Origin: Xanthomarina arctica
Lineage (GTDB): Bacteria > Bacteroidota > Bacteroidia > Flavobacteriales > Flavobacteriaceae
Direction of reading: 5' to 3'
NCBI RefSeq assembly: GCF_014638915.1
Contig: NZ_BMFQ01000002.1
Location: 1,029,367-1,093,366 of the forward strand
DNA: 64,000 nt
The notes beneath the pieces were generated by a model, which worked only from the letters and a program-made list of their open reading frames with translations, was not told the origin of the DNA and did no database searches. A program made the translations under genes and the position numbers. Position 1 is the stretch's first letter, and each line of letters starts with the position of its first letter. Shown in pieces: positions 26,142-35,619 of this stretch.

Positions 26142-26816
26142 ATGATTAAATACTTATTACCTGTATTTGCAGTCCTTATTGGTGCTCTAATTGTTTTAGT
26201 TTTAAAACAAAAGCGAAGCTTATTTACAAAGCTCTTACTCTCTTTTAGTGGTGCTTTTTTATTGGCTCTAACCTTATTTGATTTATTACCGGAAGTTTAT
26301 GCGCACCTAGAAGCCAAACAAACTGGGTTGTTTATTATGTTTGGGATTTTATTGCAAATTGTTTTAGAATTTTTCTCTAAAGGTGCCGAGCATGGCCATA
26401 TTCACATTCATAAAAATAGCACACAGTTTCCATGGTTGTTGTTTATTAGTTTATGTATTCATAGTTTTTTAGAAGGTTTTCCTATCCATCAACATAATGA
26501 TATGGTTTATGGGGTTTTAATACATAAAATACCTATTGCTACGCTAATTACTAGTTTTCTGGTTCAATCTCATTACAGCAAATTACAAATAGCCGGGTTT
26601 TTAATTTTCTTTGCGGCCATGACACCTCTTGGAACATTTATATCAAATAACACCAATTTAGCTGAAAATTATATCAATCTAATTAATGCCGTAGTTATTG
26701 GAATCTTTTTCCATATTTCTACCGTTATTTTATTTGAAAGTAGCGAAGGTCATAAGTTTAATCTGTCTAAATTACTCGCTATATTTTTTGGTGTAGCCAT
26801 TGCTTATATTATATAG
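26142..26816 (+). CDS. ZIP family metal transporter
   Basis: This inner-membrane carrier imports zinc or other divalent metals. The protein has 224 residues and about seven to eight helices. It has a histidine-rich loop (GHIHIHK, about residues 86-92), the helix IV metal-site motif CIHSFLEGFP and the helix V motif LIHKIPIATL. These are the two conserved ZIP signatures. It follows a methyltransferase gene in the same direction. Metal choice cannot be told from the sequence. Confidence 0.88.
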   Translation: MIKYLLPVFAVLIGALIVLVLKQKRSLFTKLLLSFSGAFLLALTLFDLLPEVYAHLEAKQTGLFIMFGILLQIVLEFFSKGAEHGHIHIHKNSTQFPWLLFISLCIHSFLEGFPIHQHNDMVYGVLIHKIPIATLITSFLVQSHYSKLQIAGFLIFFAAMTPLGTFISNNTNLAENYINLINAVVIGIFFHISTVILFESSEGHKFNLSKLLAIFFGVAIAYII

Positions 26817-26851
26817 CTGTTGGCTGTTGGCTGTTGGGTGTTGGGTGTTGG
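26817..26851. repeat. seven-base tandem repeat (CTGTTGG)
   Basis: Five units: three of CTGTTGG and two of GTGTTGG. The first begins directly after the TAG stop of the ZIP gene. Confidence 0.9.
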
Positions 26852-26895
26852 CAAAAATCTAAAATCGTAAATCACTAATCGTTAATAATTTTACC

Positions 26896-27324
26896 ATGTT
26901 CAGTAAAGAAGAATCCAGACTGTTAAAACAAGAATTTTGGACTAGTTACGGAAAATCGTTTCCTAGGAAATGGATTTTATACGACACTAAAATTAAAGGT
27001 TTAAGTTTTAAATTTCATTTCGATACCAAGGAAGCCTCAGTCGTTTTAGACTTGGAGGACGATTTGGAAGAACGTATCAACCACTGGGGGAAATTATTAG
27101 CTTTAAAATCCATTCTTATAGATGAGTTTTTGCCTGAAGCTATATTTGAAGAAGAGTACTTTTTAGAAAATGGAAAGGAAATCTCAAGAGTTTATGTCCT
27201 TTTAGAAACTCCTGTTTCAATTCATAATAAAAAAACTTGGCGCGTTGTAATGGAATTCTTCAACAAGAACATGGGCCAATTTGAAGCATTTTTTGAAGAG
27301 TATAAGGACATTATAAATCCATAA
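26896..27324 (+). CDS. DUF4268 protein
   Basis: The protein has 142 residues with no signal or membrane segment, so it is cytoplasmic. It matches the DUF4268 pattern: an opening LLKQEFWTSYGK, a middle with WILYDTKIKGLSFKFHF, and the ending FNKNMGQFEAFFEEYKD. The same domain occurs at the C terminus of some restriction-type proteins, but the free-standing form has no known function. It lies between two tandem-repeat or spacer regions with no partner gene. Confidence 0.8.
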   Translation: MFSKEESRLLKQEFWTSYGKSFPRKWILYDTKIKGLSFKFHFDTKEASVVLDLEDDLEERINHWGKLLALKSILIDEFLPEAIFEEEYFLENGKEISRVYVLLETPVSIHNKKTWRVVMEFFNKNMGQFEAFFEEYKDIINP

Positions 27325-27403
27325 ACGACTATTTCAAATTTAATATTAAGATTATAGTTAGTTTAAATAAAATTGTTACATTTATGGAATTAAGAAAGAC
27401 ACC

Positions 27404-27934
27404 ATGAAAATATATTATATTATTTTTACTTTATTACTTACTAGTTCTCATGTAATTGCACAAGCAAACTATCCGGTTCCAAAAGAAACTCCTACAAGAC
27501 TCTTTTATATTCAACACAGTAATAATCACAATACCTTTGTATATGATGCCAATGTTATTAAGGATTCCATTAATAATGACAACCCTGTACATGATTACCG
27601 TATAGAATATGCTGATAATGGTCAAGTAAAACCCTTATCGGAAATTCAAAAACTAATGGCATATGGTTTAACCATAACTTATATATCTCCTAATTTATAT
27701 GAAATGTATCTTGCAGCAAATAAAGACAAACTTCTCTATTTAACTTTAGATAAAAACTTAAAACCTGTTGTTTATACGACTATCAATAAAAGAAAAATGT
27801 ATTTGGACAAACTATTTGTACAGATTAAAGCGGACTCTTCTGAATTTGATCCAGATGTTGAATATCTTTTATTTATAGGAACGGATTTTAATACAAAGAA
27901 AGCTGTTACTGAAAAATATCTGATCCCTGAATAA
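27404..27934 (+). CDS. DUF4833 secreted protein
   Basis: The protein has 176 residues with a signal peptide (1-19, ending VIAQA). The body carries the DUF4833 features: LFYIQHSNNHNTFVYDAN near the start, NPVHDYRIEYADNGQ, and IQKLMAYGLTI. The family is exported, beta-rich and without known function. It is a single gene, preceded by a TACATTTA box (a near -7 match) about 25 bases from the ATG. Confidence 0.75.
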   Translation: MKIYYIIFTLLLTSSHVIAQANYPVPKETPTRLFYIQHSNNHNTFVYDANVIKDSINNDNPVHDYRIEYADNGQVKPLSEIQKLMAYGLTITYISPNLYEMYLAANKDKLLYLTLDKNLKPVVYTTINKRKMYLDKLFVQIKADSSEFDPDVEYLLFIGTDFNTKKAVTEKYLIPE

Positions 27935-27993
27935 TAGAAATATAAACTTTAAGTGCTTGACTTTAACTTAAATCCGACTTAGGTTTCAATACC

Positions 27994-28638
27994 TTAAATC
28001 ACATAGAAAAACACCAATAAAAAATGGCAAATGGCTCCTCCAAGGACGAATAAATGCCAGATAACATGATTGAATGGGATTCTATGCACGGCATAAAAAA
28101 TGATTCCTAAAGTATAAAATAACCCTCCTGCAAATAGCAATAAAGTTCCATTGCTTCCAATATATTCTGAAAGATTAGAAAAATCCATTACTATCAACCA
28201 TCCCATTATTAGGTATAGCATAACAGAAAATACTTCAAATCTTCCTGTGAAAAATATCTTGAGCACTAGTCCTAATAATGCAATTCCCCAAACCACCCAA
28301 AAAATAGGCCAACCTTTACTCTGTTCTAAGGCAATTAAAGCAACAGGAGTATATGTTCCAGCAATTAAAAGGTAAATACTAATATGGTCTATAATTCTAA
28401 AGTAATGCTTCTGTTTTTCAGATTGAACTGCATGATATAAAGTGGATGAACTAAAAAGAATAATGATAGAAAGTCCATAAACAACTACACTAAACAAGCT
28501 CCAATCCGTTTTATTACTATTAAAAATTACAAGTAATATTAAGGCTGCAATTCCCATTAAGGCTCCAATGCCATGTGTTAATGAGTTTAAGCGCTCTTCA
28601 AATAAGGTTTGCGTGGATTTGTTTTTTATTTCAGCCAT
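27994..28638 (-). CDS. hemolysin III/PAQR family membrane protein
   Basis: The protein has 214 residues, seven predicted membrane helices and the family's N-terminal ERLNSLTHGIGA. It also has TLYHAVQSEKQKHYFRIIDH in helix II-III and the C-terminal HLFVLGGAICHF. The four histidines in these motifs fit the metal site of PAQR proteins. Bacterial members (TrhA) affect membrane fluidity. The old name hemolysin III is not a reliable function. It overlaps the upstream DUF4294 gene by 13 bases. Confidence 0.88.
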   Translation of the reverse strand: MAEIKNKSTQTLFEERLNSLTHGIGALMGIAALILLVIFNSNKTDWSLFSVVVYGLSIIILFSSSTLYHAVQSEKQKHYFRIIDHISIYLLIAGTYTPVALIALEQSKGWPIFWVVWGIALLGLVLKIFFTGRFEVFSVMLYLIMGWLIVMDFSNLSEYIGSNGTLLLFAGGLFYTLGIIFYAVHRIPFNHVIWHLFVLGGAICHFLLVFFYVI

Positions 28639-29294
28639 TTTTCTGATAATTCTAAGAAATCAAATTTAATTGCTGCATCTTGTCTTTTCAATGTACCACT
28701 CTGGAAATTCCGTTGTAGTATATCCTCAATAAGATAATCCTCTTTAACATTCTCCGGGTCGTAGGTTTCCTTTAAAGAAATACTGAACAAGTTTGCCGTG
28801 CCATTAAACCAAAAAGCAGACCAACCATTTCGCAATCTTTTTATTAATTCGTAAGTAGTTTCGCCTGTTTGTCTGTAAATAAGTTTTACAAGAATCTGAC
28901 CTTCGGTTCTAGTAAGTTTTTTTAATTCTTCGGTAAATTCATCTTCAATATAACTTTGAATGATTTTAGCATATTTTTTTTGATCACTTTTCTTTTTAAT
29001 AGACGCCATGCGTTCGTTTAAGGATTCTAAACGTTCCGCCGCCATTTTAGCATAAGGATATACTTTTATGGTTTTCCTTCTTAAAATTAAATATCGTTTT
29101 CGATCTTCGTTGCTACTAAATTTAAGTTTGTGCAAGAGTAAAACTTCATCTAAATCAATAGCTGTATGTGGTATGGAATCACCTTCAAAAAAAATGTATT
29201 CCACATCATAATCGTCGGTATCAAGAGAATCAACCTGACTATGAGCAAAAAGGGGTAATAATAAAAAGATATATATTAATTTTCTCATGTTCAT
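28626..29294 (-). CDS. DUF4294 secreted protein
   Basis: The protein has 222 residues with a signal peptide (ending LFAHSQ near residue 20). The DUF4294 core covers about 60-200: LRRKTIKVYPYAKMAAERL, then a charged helix, GQILVKLIYRQTGETTYEL and RNGWSAFWFNGTANLFS. The family is Bacteroidota-restricted and of unknown function. It is the first gene of a two-gene unit with the PAQR protein, overlapping it by 13 bases. An alternative start two codons later (MRKLIYIF) is equally good. Confidence 0.8.
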   Translation of the reverse strand: MNMRKLIYIFLLLPLFAHSQVDSLDTDDYDVEYIFFEGDSIPHTAIDLDEVLLLHKLKFSSNEDRKRYLILRRKTIKVYPYAKMAAERLESLNERMASIKKKSDQKKYAKIIQSYIEDEFTEELKKLTRTEGQILVKLIYRQTGETTYELIKRLRNGWSAFWFNGTANLFSISLKETYDPENVKEDYLIEDILQRNFQSGTLKRQDAAIKFDFLELSEKWLK

Positions 29295-29434
29295 TATTCA
29301 CAAAAGTGAAAATCTATTTTATAAATTAAATGAATCTAAAATCATTCCAAATACGTCGGTAAAATTAATAATTTACCAAAGCATTAACCTTAAAATAGTA
29401 TTAATATTATTAATTTAGTGCAAAATATTTAAAC

Positions 29435-30523
29435 ATGGCAAAAAAGAGCATCTTAAACAAAAAATCACTCGATTTTTTAGAAACATATTTAAACAATGCC
29501 GCACCAACAGGTTATGAGTGGGAAGGTCAGAAAATCTGGATGAAATATCTAGAACCTTATGTGGACGAATTTATTACAGACACTTATGGGACTGCCGTTG
29601 GCGTTATAAACCCAAAAGCAAAATACAAAGTAGTTATTGAAGGTCATGCCGATGAGATTTCGTGGTACGTGAATTATATTTCAGACAACGGGTTGATTTA
29701 TGTTATTAGAAATGGTGGAAGTGATCATCAAATTGCTCCTAGTAAACTTGTGAATATCCATACCAAGAATGGCATTGTAAAAGGTGTTTTTGGTTGGCCA
29801 GCTATTCATACTAGAGATAAAGCTAAAGAAGAAACACCAAAACCTGACAATATTACCATAGATGTTGGTGCAAAAAATAAAGCTGAAGTAGAAAAAATGG
29901 ACATCCATGTTGGTTGTGTCATTACCTATCCAGACGAATTTCATGTGCTTAATGGCGATAAATTTGTTTGTCGTGCTTTAGATAACAGAATGGGAGGTTT
30001 TATGATTGCTGAAGTAGCTCGTTTACTTAAAGAAAATAAAAAGACCTTACCTTTTGGATTATATATTACCAATTCTGTTCAAGAAGAAATTGGCTTACGT
30101 GGTGCTGAAATGATAACACAAACTATCAAGCCAAATGTCGCTATTGTTACAGATGTGACTCACGATACTACCACTCCTATGATCGACATGAAAAAAGAAG
30201 GTCATTTGGAACTTGGTTTAGGTCCTGTTATAGCTTATGCTCCTGCAGTACAACAAAAACTAAGAGATTTAATTACAGATACAGCCGAAAAGAATAAAAT
30301 TCCTTTTCAACGTTCAGCACTTTCTAGAGCAACAGGAACAGATACGGATGCTTTTGCTTATAGCAATGGTGGTGTGGCTTCAGCATTGATTTCTTTACCA
30401 CTTCGTTATATGCATACCACAGTAGAAATGGTACATAGAGACGATGTAGAAAATGTGATCAAGCTTATTTATGAAACACTTTTAAAAATTGAAGACGGAG
30501 AAACGTTTTCGTATTTTAAATAA
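29435..30523 (+). CDS. M42 family metallopeptidase
   Basis: This cytoplasmic dinuclear-metal aminopeptidase or cellulase-like peptidase (FrvX/glutamyl aminopeptidase family) has 362 residues. Metal and catalytic residues are seen in IEGHADEIS, CRALDNRMGG, VQEEIGLRGA (general base Glu), TDVTHDT and the final YMHTTVEM. The inserted segment about 90-165 is the dimerisation domain. It probably trims peptides. It ends before a strong terminator at 30557-30578. Confidence 0.88.
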   Translation: MAKKSILNKKSLDFLETYLNNAAPTGYEWEGQKIWMKYLEPYVDEFITDTYGTAVGVINPKAKYKVVIEGHADEISWYVNYISDNGLIYVIRNGGSDHQIAPSKLVNIHTKNGIVKGVFGWPAIHTRDKAKEETPKPDNITIDVGAKNKAEVEKMDIHVGCVITYPDEFHVLNGDKFVCRALDNRMGGFMIAEVARLLKENKKTLPFGLYITNSVQEEIGLRGAEMITQTIKPNVAIVTDVTHDTTTPMIDMKKEGHLELGLGPVIAYAPAVQQKLRDLITDTAEKNKIPFQRSALSRATGTDTDAFAYSNGGVASALISLPLRYMHTTVEMVHRDDVENVIKLIYETLLKIEDGETFSYFK

Positions 30524-30556
30524 ACAGCTAAGCTGCATTTATCTAAAAACAACTTT

Positions 30557-30585
30557 AAAGCCTCTTAATTGAGGCTTTTATTTTA
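30557..30585 (+). terminator. terminator after the M42 peptidase
   Basis: An 8-bp stem AAAGCCTC/GAGGCTTT (30557-30564, 30571-30578) with a 6-base loop is followed by ATTTT. It lies within ten bases of the next ATG at 30588, so the Nudix gene either has a leader containing the hairpin or is reached by read-through. Confidence 0.7.
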
Positions 30586-30587
30586 AT

Positions 30588-31133
30588 ATGGACGAATTAA
30601 TAGACATAGTAACTAAAGATGGCAGACCAACTGATAAAACAGTCTTAAAATCTGAAATCCATTCGCAAGGCTTTTACCACAACACGGCTCATATTTGGTT
30701 TTATACCAAGGATGGACAGATTTTATTAGCACAACGGGCAGCTACAAAAACCATTTGCCCCTTACTTTGGGATGTGTCGGTTGCTGGACATGTAGATGCT
30801 GGCGAGACTATTGAAGAAGCAGCCATTAGAGAAACACAAGAAGAAATTGGTCTCACAATTTCTAAATCCGATTTACAAAAAATTGGCGTTTTTCCCTGTT
30901 TTCAAAGCTATGAAAATGGGATTGTAGATAATGAGTTTCATCATACATTTATTGTTGAATTAAAAGTGCCTTTAGTACAATTAAAACCCCAATTAGAGGA
31001 AGTTGAGGCTTTGAAATTAGTTAGCTTTTCTGAATTTAAAAACCTTTTAGAATTTAATCAAAAGAATCATTTTGTTGCTTCAAATAAATCTTATTATAAA
31101 ATTGTTTTAAATCATATATTACAACATAAATAA
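30588..31133 (+). CDS. Nudix hydrolase (YfcD/IDI-like)
   Basis: The protein has 181 residues. A complete Nudix box runs from Gly67 to Leu89 (GHVDAGETIEEAAIRETQEE and on to IGL), with all required Glu and Arg residues for magnesium binding. The N-terminal part (ELIDIVTKDGRPTDKTV) and the sequence WDVSVAGHVDAGE resemble the YfcD/isopentenyl-diphosphate isomerase-like subgroup, but the IDI catalytic cysteine and glutamate are not clearly in place, so a pyrophosphohydrolase is more likely. The substrate is unknown. It is followed 18 bases later by a PrsW-like gene. Confidence 0.82.
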   Translation: MDELIDIVTKDGRPTDKTVLKSEIHSQGFYHNTAHIWFYTKDGQILLAQRAATKTICPLLWDVSVAGHVDAGETIEEAAIRETQEEIGLTISKSDLQKIGVFPCFQSYENGIVDNEFHHTFIVELKVPLVQLKPQLEEVEALKLVSFSEFKNLLEFNQKNHFVASNKSYYKIVLNHILQHK

Positions 31134-31151
31134 ATTTCCTATTTTCATTTC

Positions 31152-31826
31152 ATGAACCTACTCATTGCTGCTATTGCTCCTATTTTTGCCATAATCCTTT
31201 ACATTTATTGTAAAGACCAATACGAAAAAGAGCCACGAAGACTCCTGTTATACAATTTCTTATTAGGAGCTATTGTAAGTATTTTAATTACAACCATTCT
31301 ATATCTTGGTACGGATATATACTTTCCGTTAAATGATGAATTTAGCATCACGCAACAATTTTTTAAAGCCTTTTTGGTAGTTGCCGTTATTGAAGAATTT
31401 AGTAAATACATTATTGTACGCTACTTTGCACAACCCAATAAAGAATTTAACGAACCTTTTGATGGTATCATGTATGCTGTTATGGTTTCCATGGGTTTCG
31501 CAGCTACAGAAAACATTATGTACGTTTTAGAAGGTGGTTATCAAGTAGCATTTTTGAGAGCTTTCACTGCTATTCCAGCACATGCAACTTTTGCTATACT
31601 TATGGGTTTTTTTATGGGAAAAGCCAAGTTTGCAAAAAACAGATCTAAATATAATTTATTAGGCCTATTTCTAGCCGTACTTTTTCATGGTGCTTACGAC
31701 TTTTTTCTGTTCATCGACTTTATTCCAGGTATCTGGATTGGTGCCTTTGCATCTTTAATTCTGGGCATATTTCTATCGTCTAGAGCTATAAAATACCATC
31801 AAAAAAATTCACATTTTAAAATATAG
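31152..31826 (+). CDS. PrsW family intramembrane protease-like protein
   Basis: The protein has 224 residues and seven to eight predicted membrane helices. The family motifs are visible: YEKEPRRLLLYNFLLGA after helix I, the paired glutamates in AVIEEFSKY (helix III), and later histidines in PAHATF and FHGAYDF. In Bacillus, PrsW cuts an anti-sigma factor in the membrane. No sigma or anti-sigma gene is nearby here, so the substrate is open. It is in line with the Nudix gene and probably co-transcribed. Confidence 0.82.
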   Translation: MNLLIAAIAPIFAIILYIYCKDQYEKEPRRLLLYNFLLGAIVSILITTILYLGTDIYFPLNDEFSITQQFFKAFLVVAVIEEFSKYIIVRYFAQPNKEFNEPFDGIMYAVMVSMGFAATENIMYVLEGGYQVAFLRAFTAIPAHATFAILMGFFMGKAKFAKNRSKYNLLGLFLAVLFHGAYDFFLFIDFIPGIWIGAFASLILGIFLSSRAIKYHQKNSHFKI

Positions 31827-31851
31827 GAATATCATTGTTTTTATGATTTTC
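31823..31851 (+). terminator. possible hairpin after PrsW gene
   Basis: AGGAATATCAT/ATGATTTTCCT (31823-31833, 31841-31851) pair except for one T-T, with a 7-base loop. There is no T-run after it, so it is a weak terminator candidate. Confidence 0.35.
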
Positions 31852-31926
31852 CTCATGTATTATCAAATTATAATTATTTAGTTTAGCCATATAAATTCTT
31901 ATATTTACATCTTAAACTAACAATTT

Positions 31927-32412
31927 ATGAGTCATTTCTACAAAGTGAATGTCAATAAAACATTCGATTTTGATATTTCGTCAAAACAAATTTCTAATCT
32001 GGATGCTATAAAAGGGTCTCATTCTAATTTTCATGTGTTACAAGATAATAAATCTTATAAATGTGATATTATTGAAGCGGATTTCAACTCTAAATCTTAT
32101 AAAGTGAAAGTCAATAATAACACCTATAACATCCATATTTCTAATAATTTAGATACGCTCATCAAAGACATGGGTTTTGAAGTTGGTGCTACTAAACAAG
32201 TCAACGACATCAAAGCACCTATGCCTGGATTGATTTTAGATATTAATATCAAGGTTGGGCAAGAAGTGAAGGAAGATGATGCTCTTTTAGTTCTAGAAGC
32301 CATGAAAATGGAAAACGTATTATCCTCTCCAAGAGATGGTATTATAAAATCTATTTCCATCAATAAAGGAGATGCGGTTGAAAAAAACCAATTATTAATA
32401 GAATTCGAATAA
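31927..32412 (+). CDS. biotin carboxyl carrier subunit of acyl-CoA carboxylase
   Basis: The protein has 161 residues. The C-terminal biotinyl domain (about 92-161) has the biotin-accepting Lys127 in LEAMKMEN, preceded by the Pro-rich APMPGLI. The N-terminal 85 residues form a beta-rich domain resembling the BT/carrier part of long-form propionyl-CoA carboxylase alpha chains rather than classic AccB. It is the first of three genes (carrier, biotin carboxylase, carboxyltransferase) read rightwards. Together they make a biotin-dependent acyl-CoA carboxylase, most likely acting on propionyl-CoA. Confidence 0.88.
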   Translation: MSHFYKVNVNKTFDFDISSKQISNLDAIKGSHSNFHVLQDNKSYKCDIIEADFNSKSYKVKVNNNTYNIHISNNLDTLIKDMGFEVGATKQVNDIKAPMPGLILDINIKVGQEVKEDDALLVLEAMKMENVLSSPRDGIIKSISINKGDAVEKNQLLIEFE

Positions 32413-32424
32413 GCATATATTGCT

Positions 32425-32467
32425 AATTCTCTCCTACAAGGTTTTAAAAGCCTTGTAGGAGAGAATT
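32425..32467. repeat. 17-bp perfect inverted repeat between carboxylase genes
   Basis: The arms 32425-32441 and 32451-32467 are perfectly complementary over 17 bp, with a 9-base loop that can pair partly itself (TTTTAAAA). No T-run follows, and the next two genes of the set lie downstream in the same direction, so it may be an mRNA stabiliser, a weak attenuator or a mobile repeat. Confidence 0.8.
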
Positions 32468-32529
32468 AAAAAGTATTCATGTTCCTAACTGGCCTCAGAT
32501 GGGTTCGTGGCGAAAAAATTAAATAGATA

Positions 32530-32543
32530 CCTGCTTTCGCAGG
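32530..32543. repeat. short palindrome resembling a dispersed intergenic repeat
   Basis: CCTGC-TTTC-GCAGG is a 5-bp hairpin whose 3' arm runs up to the start of the biotin carboxylase gene. Similar CCTGC-TTCGCAGG elements are widespread between genes in marine bacteria, as I recall; copy number here was not tested. Confidence 0.4.
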
Positions 32544-32550
32544 CATGATT

Positions 32551-33993
32551 ATGAAAAAACTTTTAATTGCAAACAGAGGAGAAATTGCTATTCGTGTTAT
32601 GCGAACGGCTAAAAAAATGGGAATAAAAACGGTCGCTGTTTATTCTACTGCAGACAGACATGCGCCTCATGTAAAATATGCGGACGAAGCAGTTTTAATT
32701 GGTGAAGCCCCTTCAAATCAATCCTATTTATTAGGTGATAAAATTATTGAAGTCGCAAAAAGCTTAAATGTAGATGCCATTCATCCTGGATATGGTTTTC
32801 TAAGTGAAAATGCCCATTTTGCCGAATTATGCGAAAAGAACAACATTACTTTTATAGGCCCAAAATCTAAAGCCATTAAAATTATGGGGTCTAAATTAGC
32901 CGCTAAAGAAGCTGTTAAAGCCTATAATATTCCTATGGTTCCTGGAACAGATCAAGCTATTACAGATATTCCTGAAGCTAAAAAAATTGCTAAGACTATA
33001 GGTTTTCCTATTCTTATAAAAGCTTCTGCTGGAGGTGGCGGAAAAGGAATGCGTGTAGTTGAGAATGAAAAAGAATTCGAATCCCAAATGGAACGTGCCA
33101 TTAGTGAAGCAGTGAATGCTTTTGGTGATGGTTCCGTTTTTATTGAAAAATATGTGAGTTCTCCTAGACATATCGAGATTCAGATTATGGCAGATGCTCA
33201 TGGTAACATCATTCATTTGTTTGAACGTGAATGTAGCATTCAACGTCGTCATCAAAAAGTAATAGAAGAAGCTCCTTCCGCAGTTTTAACGTCTGAATTA
33301 AGAGAAGAAATGGGAAAAGCGGCTATACAAGTGGCTAAATCTTGCGATTATCTTGGAGCCGGAACTGTGGAGTTTTTATTAGATGAAAATAAGAACTTCT
33401 ACTTTTTAGAAATGAACACGCGTTTGCAAGTAGAACACCCAGTTACCGAATTAATTACTGGAACCGATTTAGTAGAATTACAAATTCGTGTGGCCCGTGG
33501 TGAAACACTTCCCATAAAACAAGAGGATCTAAAAATTAAAGGGCATGCCTTAGAGTTGCGTGTTTATGCTGAAGACCCTTTAAACGATTTCCTTCCAAGT
33601 GTTGGCACATTAGATGTTTATAAATTACCTGTTGGTGAGAATATTCGAGTTGATAATGGTTTTGAAGAAGGTATGGAAATCCCAATTTATTACGATCCAA
33701 TGCTTTCTAAGTTAATCACATATGGCGATACAAGAGAGGAAGCCATTCAACTCATGATTCAAGCTATCGAAAACTATCATGTTGAAGGTATTCAAACCAC
33801 CTTGCCTTTTGGAACTTTTGTTTGCGAACATGAAGCTTTTAGATCTGGAGATTTTGACACCCATTTTGTGAAAAAATACTATTCGCCAGAAGCTCTTTTA
33901 GAACAACAAAAAGAAGAAGCAAAAATAGCTGCCACATTGGCTTTAAAACAATATTTAGAAGATCAGAAATTATTACGTTTACCCTTTAAATAG
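32551..33993 (+). CDS. accC: biotin carboxylase subunit of acyl-CoA carboxylase
   Basis: This ATP-grasp enzyme carboxylates the biotin of the carrier protein. The product has 480 residues from the ATG at 32551 (MKKLLIANRGEIAIRV); an ATG six bases earlier is possible. Seen in order are the N-terminal Rossmann-like part (HPGYGFLSENAHFAELC), the ATP-grasp Gly-rich loop KASAGGGGKGMRVV, the active-site stretch HIEIQIMADAHG, ERECSIQRRHQKV and EMNTRLQVEHPVTE. Length fits the stand-alone subunit. Because the carboxyltransferase that follows is of the PccB type, this subunit may serve propionyl-CoA carboxylase rather than fatty-acid synthesis. Confidence 0.92.
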   Translation: MKKLLIANRGEIAIRVMRTAKKMGIKTVAVYSTADRHAPHVKYADEAVLIGEAPSNQSYLLGDKIIEVAKSLNVDAIHPGYGFLSENAHFAELCEKNNITFIGPKSKAIKIMGSKLAAKEAVKAYNIPMVPGTDQAITDIPEAKKIAKTIGFPILIKASAGGGGKGMRVVENEKEFESQMERAISEAVNAFGDGSVFIEKYVSSPRHIEIQIMADAHGNIIHLFERECSIQRRHQKVIEEAPSAVLTSELREEMGKAAIQVAKSCDYLGAGTVEFLLDENKNFYFLEMNTRLQVEHPVTELITGTDLVELQIRVARGETLPIKQEDLKIKGHALELRVYAEDPLNDFLPSVGTLDVYKLPVGENIRVDNGFEEGMEIPIYYDPMLSKLITYGDTREEAIQLMIQAIENYHVEGIQTTLPFGTFVCEHEAFRSGDFDTHFVKKYYSPEALLEQQKEEAKIAATLALKQYLEDQKLLRLPFK

Positions 33994-34077
33994 TTTGCAG
34001 TGTTCAGTCTCAGTATTCAGTAAATCTTACTGTCTTATTACAACTTAACAACAAACACCCTTACAACAAACAACAAA

Positions 34078-35619
34078 ATGGATTCAAAAATAAAAAACCT
34101 CAACGAAAAACTAGCCCTAGCCCATTTAGGTGGCGGACAAACACGTATTGATAAACAGCACAAGAATAAAAAACTTACGGCGAGAGAACGTGTTACTTAT
34201 TTGTTGGACGACGGGTCTTTTGAAGAAATTGGCGCCTTAGTAACACATAGAACCAAGGATTTTGGTATGGAAAACCAACAGTTTTATGGAGATGGTGTGG
34301 TTACTGGTTATGGAACCGTCAACGGTAGATTGATATACATTTTTGCACAAGATTTCACCGTTTTCGGAGGTTCTTTATCCGAAACTCATGCTGAAAAAAT
34401 CTGTAAAGTTATGGATCTAGCTTTAAAAGTTGGTGCACCTATTATTGGATTAAACGATTCTGGTGGTGCACGAATTCAAGAAGGTGTGCGTTCTCTTGGA
34501 GGTTATGCCGACATCTTTTATAGAAATGTTCAAGCTTCCGGAGTGATTCCGCAAATATCGGCCATTATGGGACCTTGTGCTGGAGGAGCAGTTTATTCCC
34601 CAGCAATGACAGATTTCACAATGATGGTTGAAGACACAAGCTACATGTTTGTAACTGGACCAAATGTTGTAAAAACGGTTACTAATGAAGAAGTAACTTC
34701 CGAAGAACTTGGAGGCGCAAGTACGCATTCTACCAAATCTGGAGTGGCACATATTACCTCTTCAAATGATGTAGAATGTCTTGAAGACTTAAAAAAATTA
34801 TTGAGCTATTTGCCTCAAAACAATACCGAAACCCCTACCCTTTTGCCATTTGAACTTCATGAGGAGGTTAGAGATAATCTTACAGATATTGTTCCAGAAA
34901 ATGCAAACAAACCGTACGACATGCATCAGGTAATTTCTGGAATTATTGATGAAGATTCGTTTTATGAAATTCATAAAAATTATGCTGAAAACATTCTTGT
35001 AGGTTTTGCTCGTTTAGGAGGCAGAAGTATTGGAATTGTTGCTAATCAACCCATGTTTTTGGCAGGGGTTCTTGATGTAAACAGTTCAAAAAAAGCGGCA
35101 CGTTTTGTTCGTTTCTGTGATGCTTTTAATATTCCTCTTTTGGTCTTAGAAGATGTCCCAGGATTTTTACCAGGAACAGATCAAGAATGGCGAGGTATTA
35201 TTGTGCATGGCGCTAAATTGTTATATGCTTTTAGTGAAGCAACGGTTCCTAGAGTGACCGTAATTACTAGAAAAGCTTATGGTGGCGCTTATGATGTAAT
35301 GAACTCCAAACACATTGGTGCTGACATGAATTTTGCTTGGCCTAGTGCCGAAATAGCCGTTATGGGAGCTAAAGGAGCTGCTGAAATTATCTTCAAGAAA
35401 GATATTAGCGATGCTAATGACAAGGAAGCAAAATTAAAAGAAAAAGAAGCTGAATACGCCAGGTTATTTGCCAATCCGTATAGTGCGGCGGAACGTGGCT
35501 TTATAGACGAAGTAATTTTACCAAAAGATACCAGACGAAAACTTATCAAAGCCTTTTCTATGCTAGAAAACAAAGAAGTTGTTGCTCCTAAACGTAAGCA
35601 CGGAAATATACCCTTGTAA
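34078..35619 (+). CDS. pccB: acyl-CoA carboxylase carboxyltransferase beta subunit (PccB-like)
   Basis: The protein has 513 residues. It transfers carboxyl from biotin to an acyl-CoA, most likely propionyl-CoA, giving methylmalonyl-CoA. The two crotonase-like halves are clear: the N half with [20 protein letters not shown] and [12 protein letters not shown], and the C half with [20 protein letters not shown] and [12 protein letters not shown]. Length and motifs fit propionyl- or methylcrotonyl-CoA carboxylase beta chains rather than AccD. It is the last gene of the three-gene set, 84 bases after accC. Confidence 0.88.
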   Translation: MDSKIKNLNEKLALAHLGGGQTRIDKQHKNKKLTARERVTYLLDDGSFEEIGALVTHRTKDFGMENQQFYGDGVVTGYGTVNGRLIYIFAQDFTVFGGSLSETHAEKICKVMDLALKVGAPIIGLNDSGGARIQEGVRSLGGYADIFYRNVQASGVIPQISAIMGPCAGGAVYSPAMTDFTMMVEDTSYMFVTGPNVVKTVTNEEVTSEELGGASTHSTKSGVAHITSSNDVECLEDLKKLLSYLPQNNTETPTLLPFELHEEVRDNLTDIVPENANKPYDMHQVISGIIDEDSFYEIHKNYAENILVGFARLGGRSIGIVANQPMFLAGVLDVNSSKKAARFVRFCDAFNIPLLVLEDVPGFLPGTDQEWRGIIVHGAKLLYAFSEATVPRVTVITRKAYGGAYDVMNSKHIGADMNFAWPSAEIAVMGAKGAAEIIFKKDISDANDKEAKLKEKEAEYARLFANPYSAAERGFIDEVILPKDTRRKLIKAFSMLENKEVVAPKRKHGNIPL

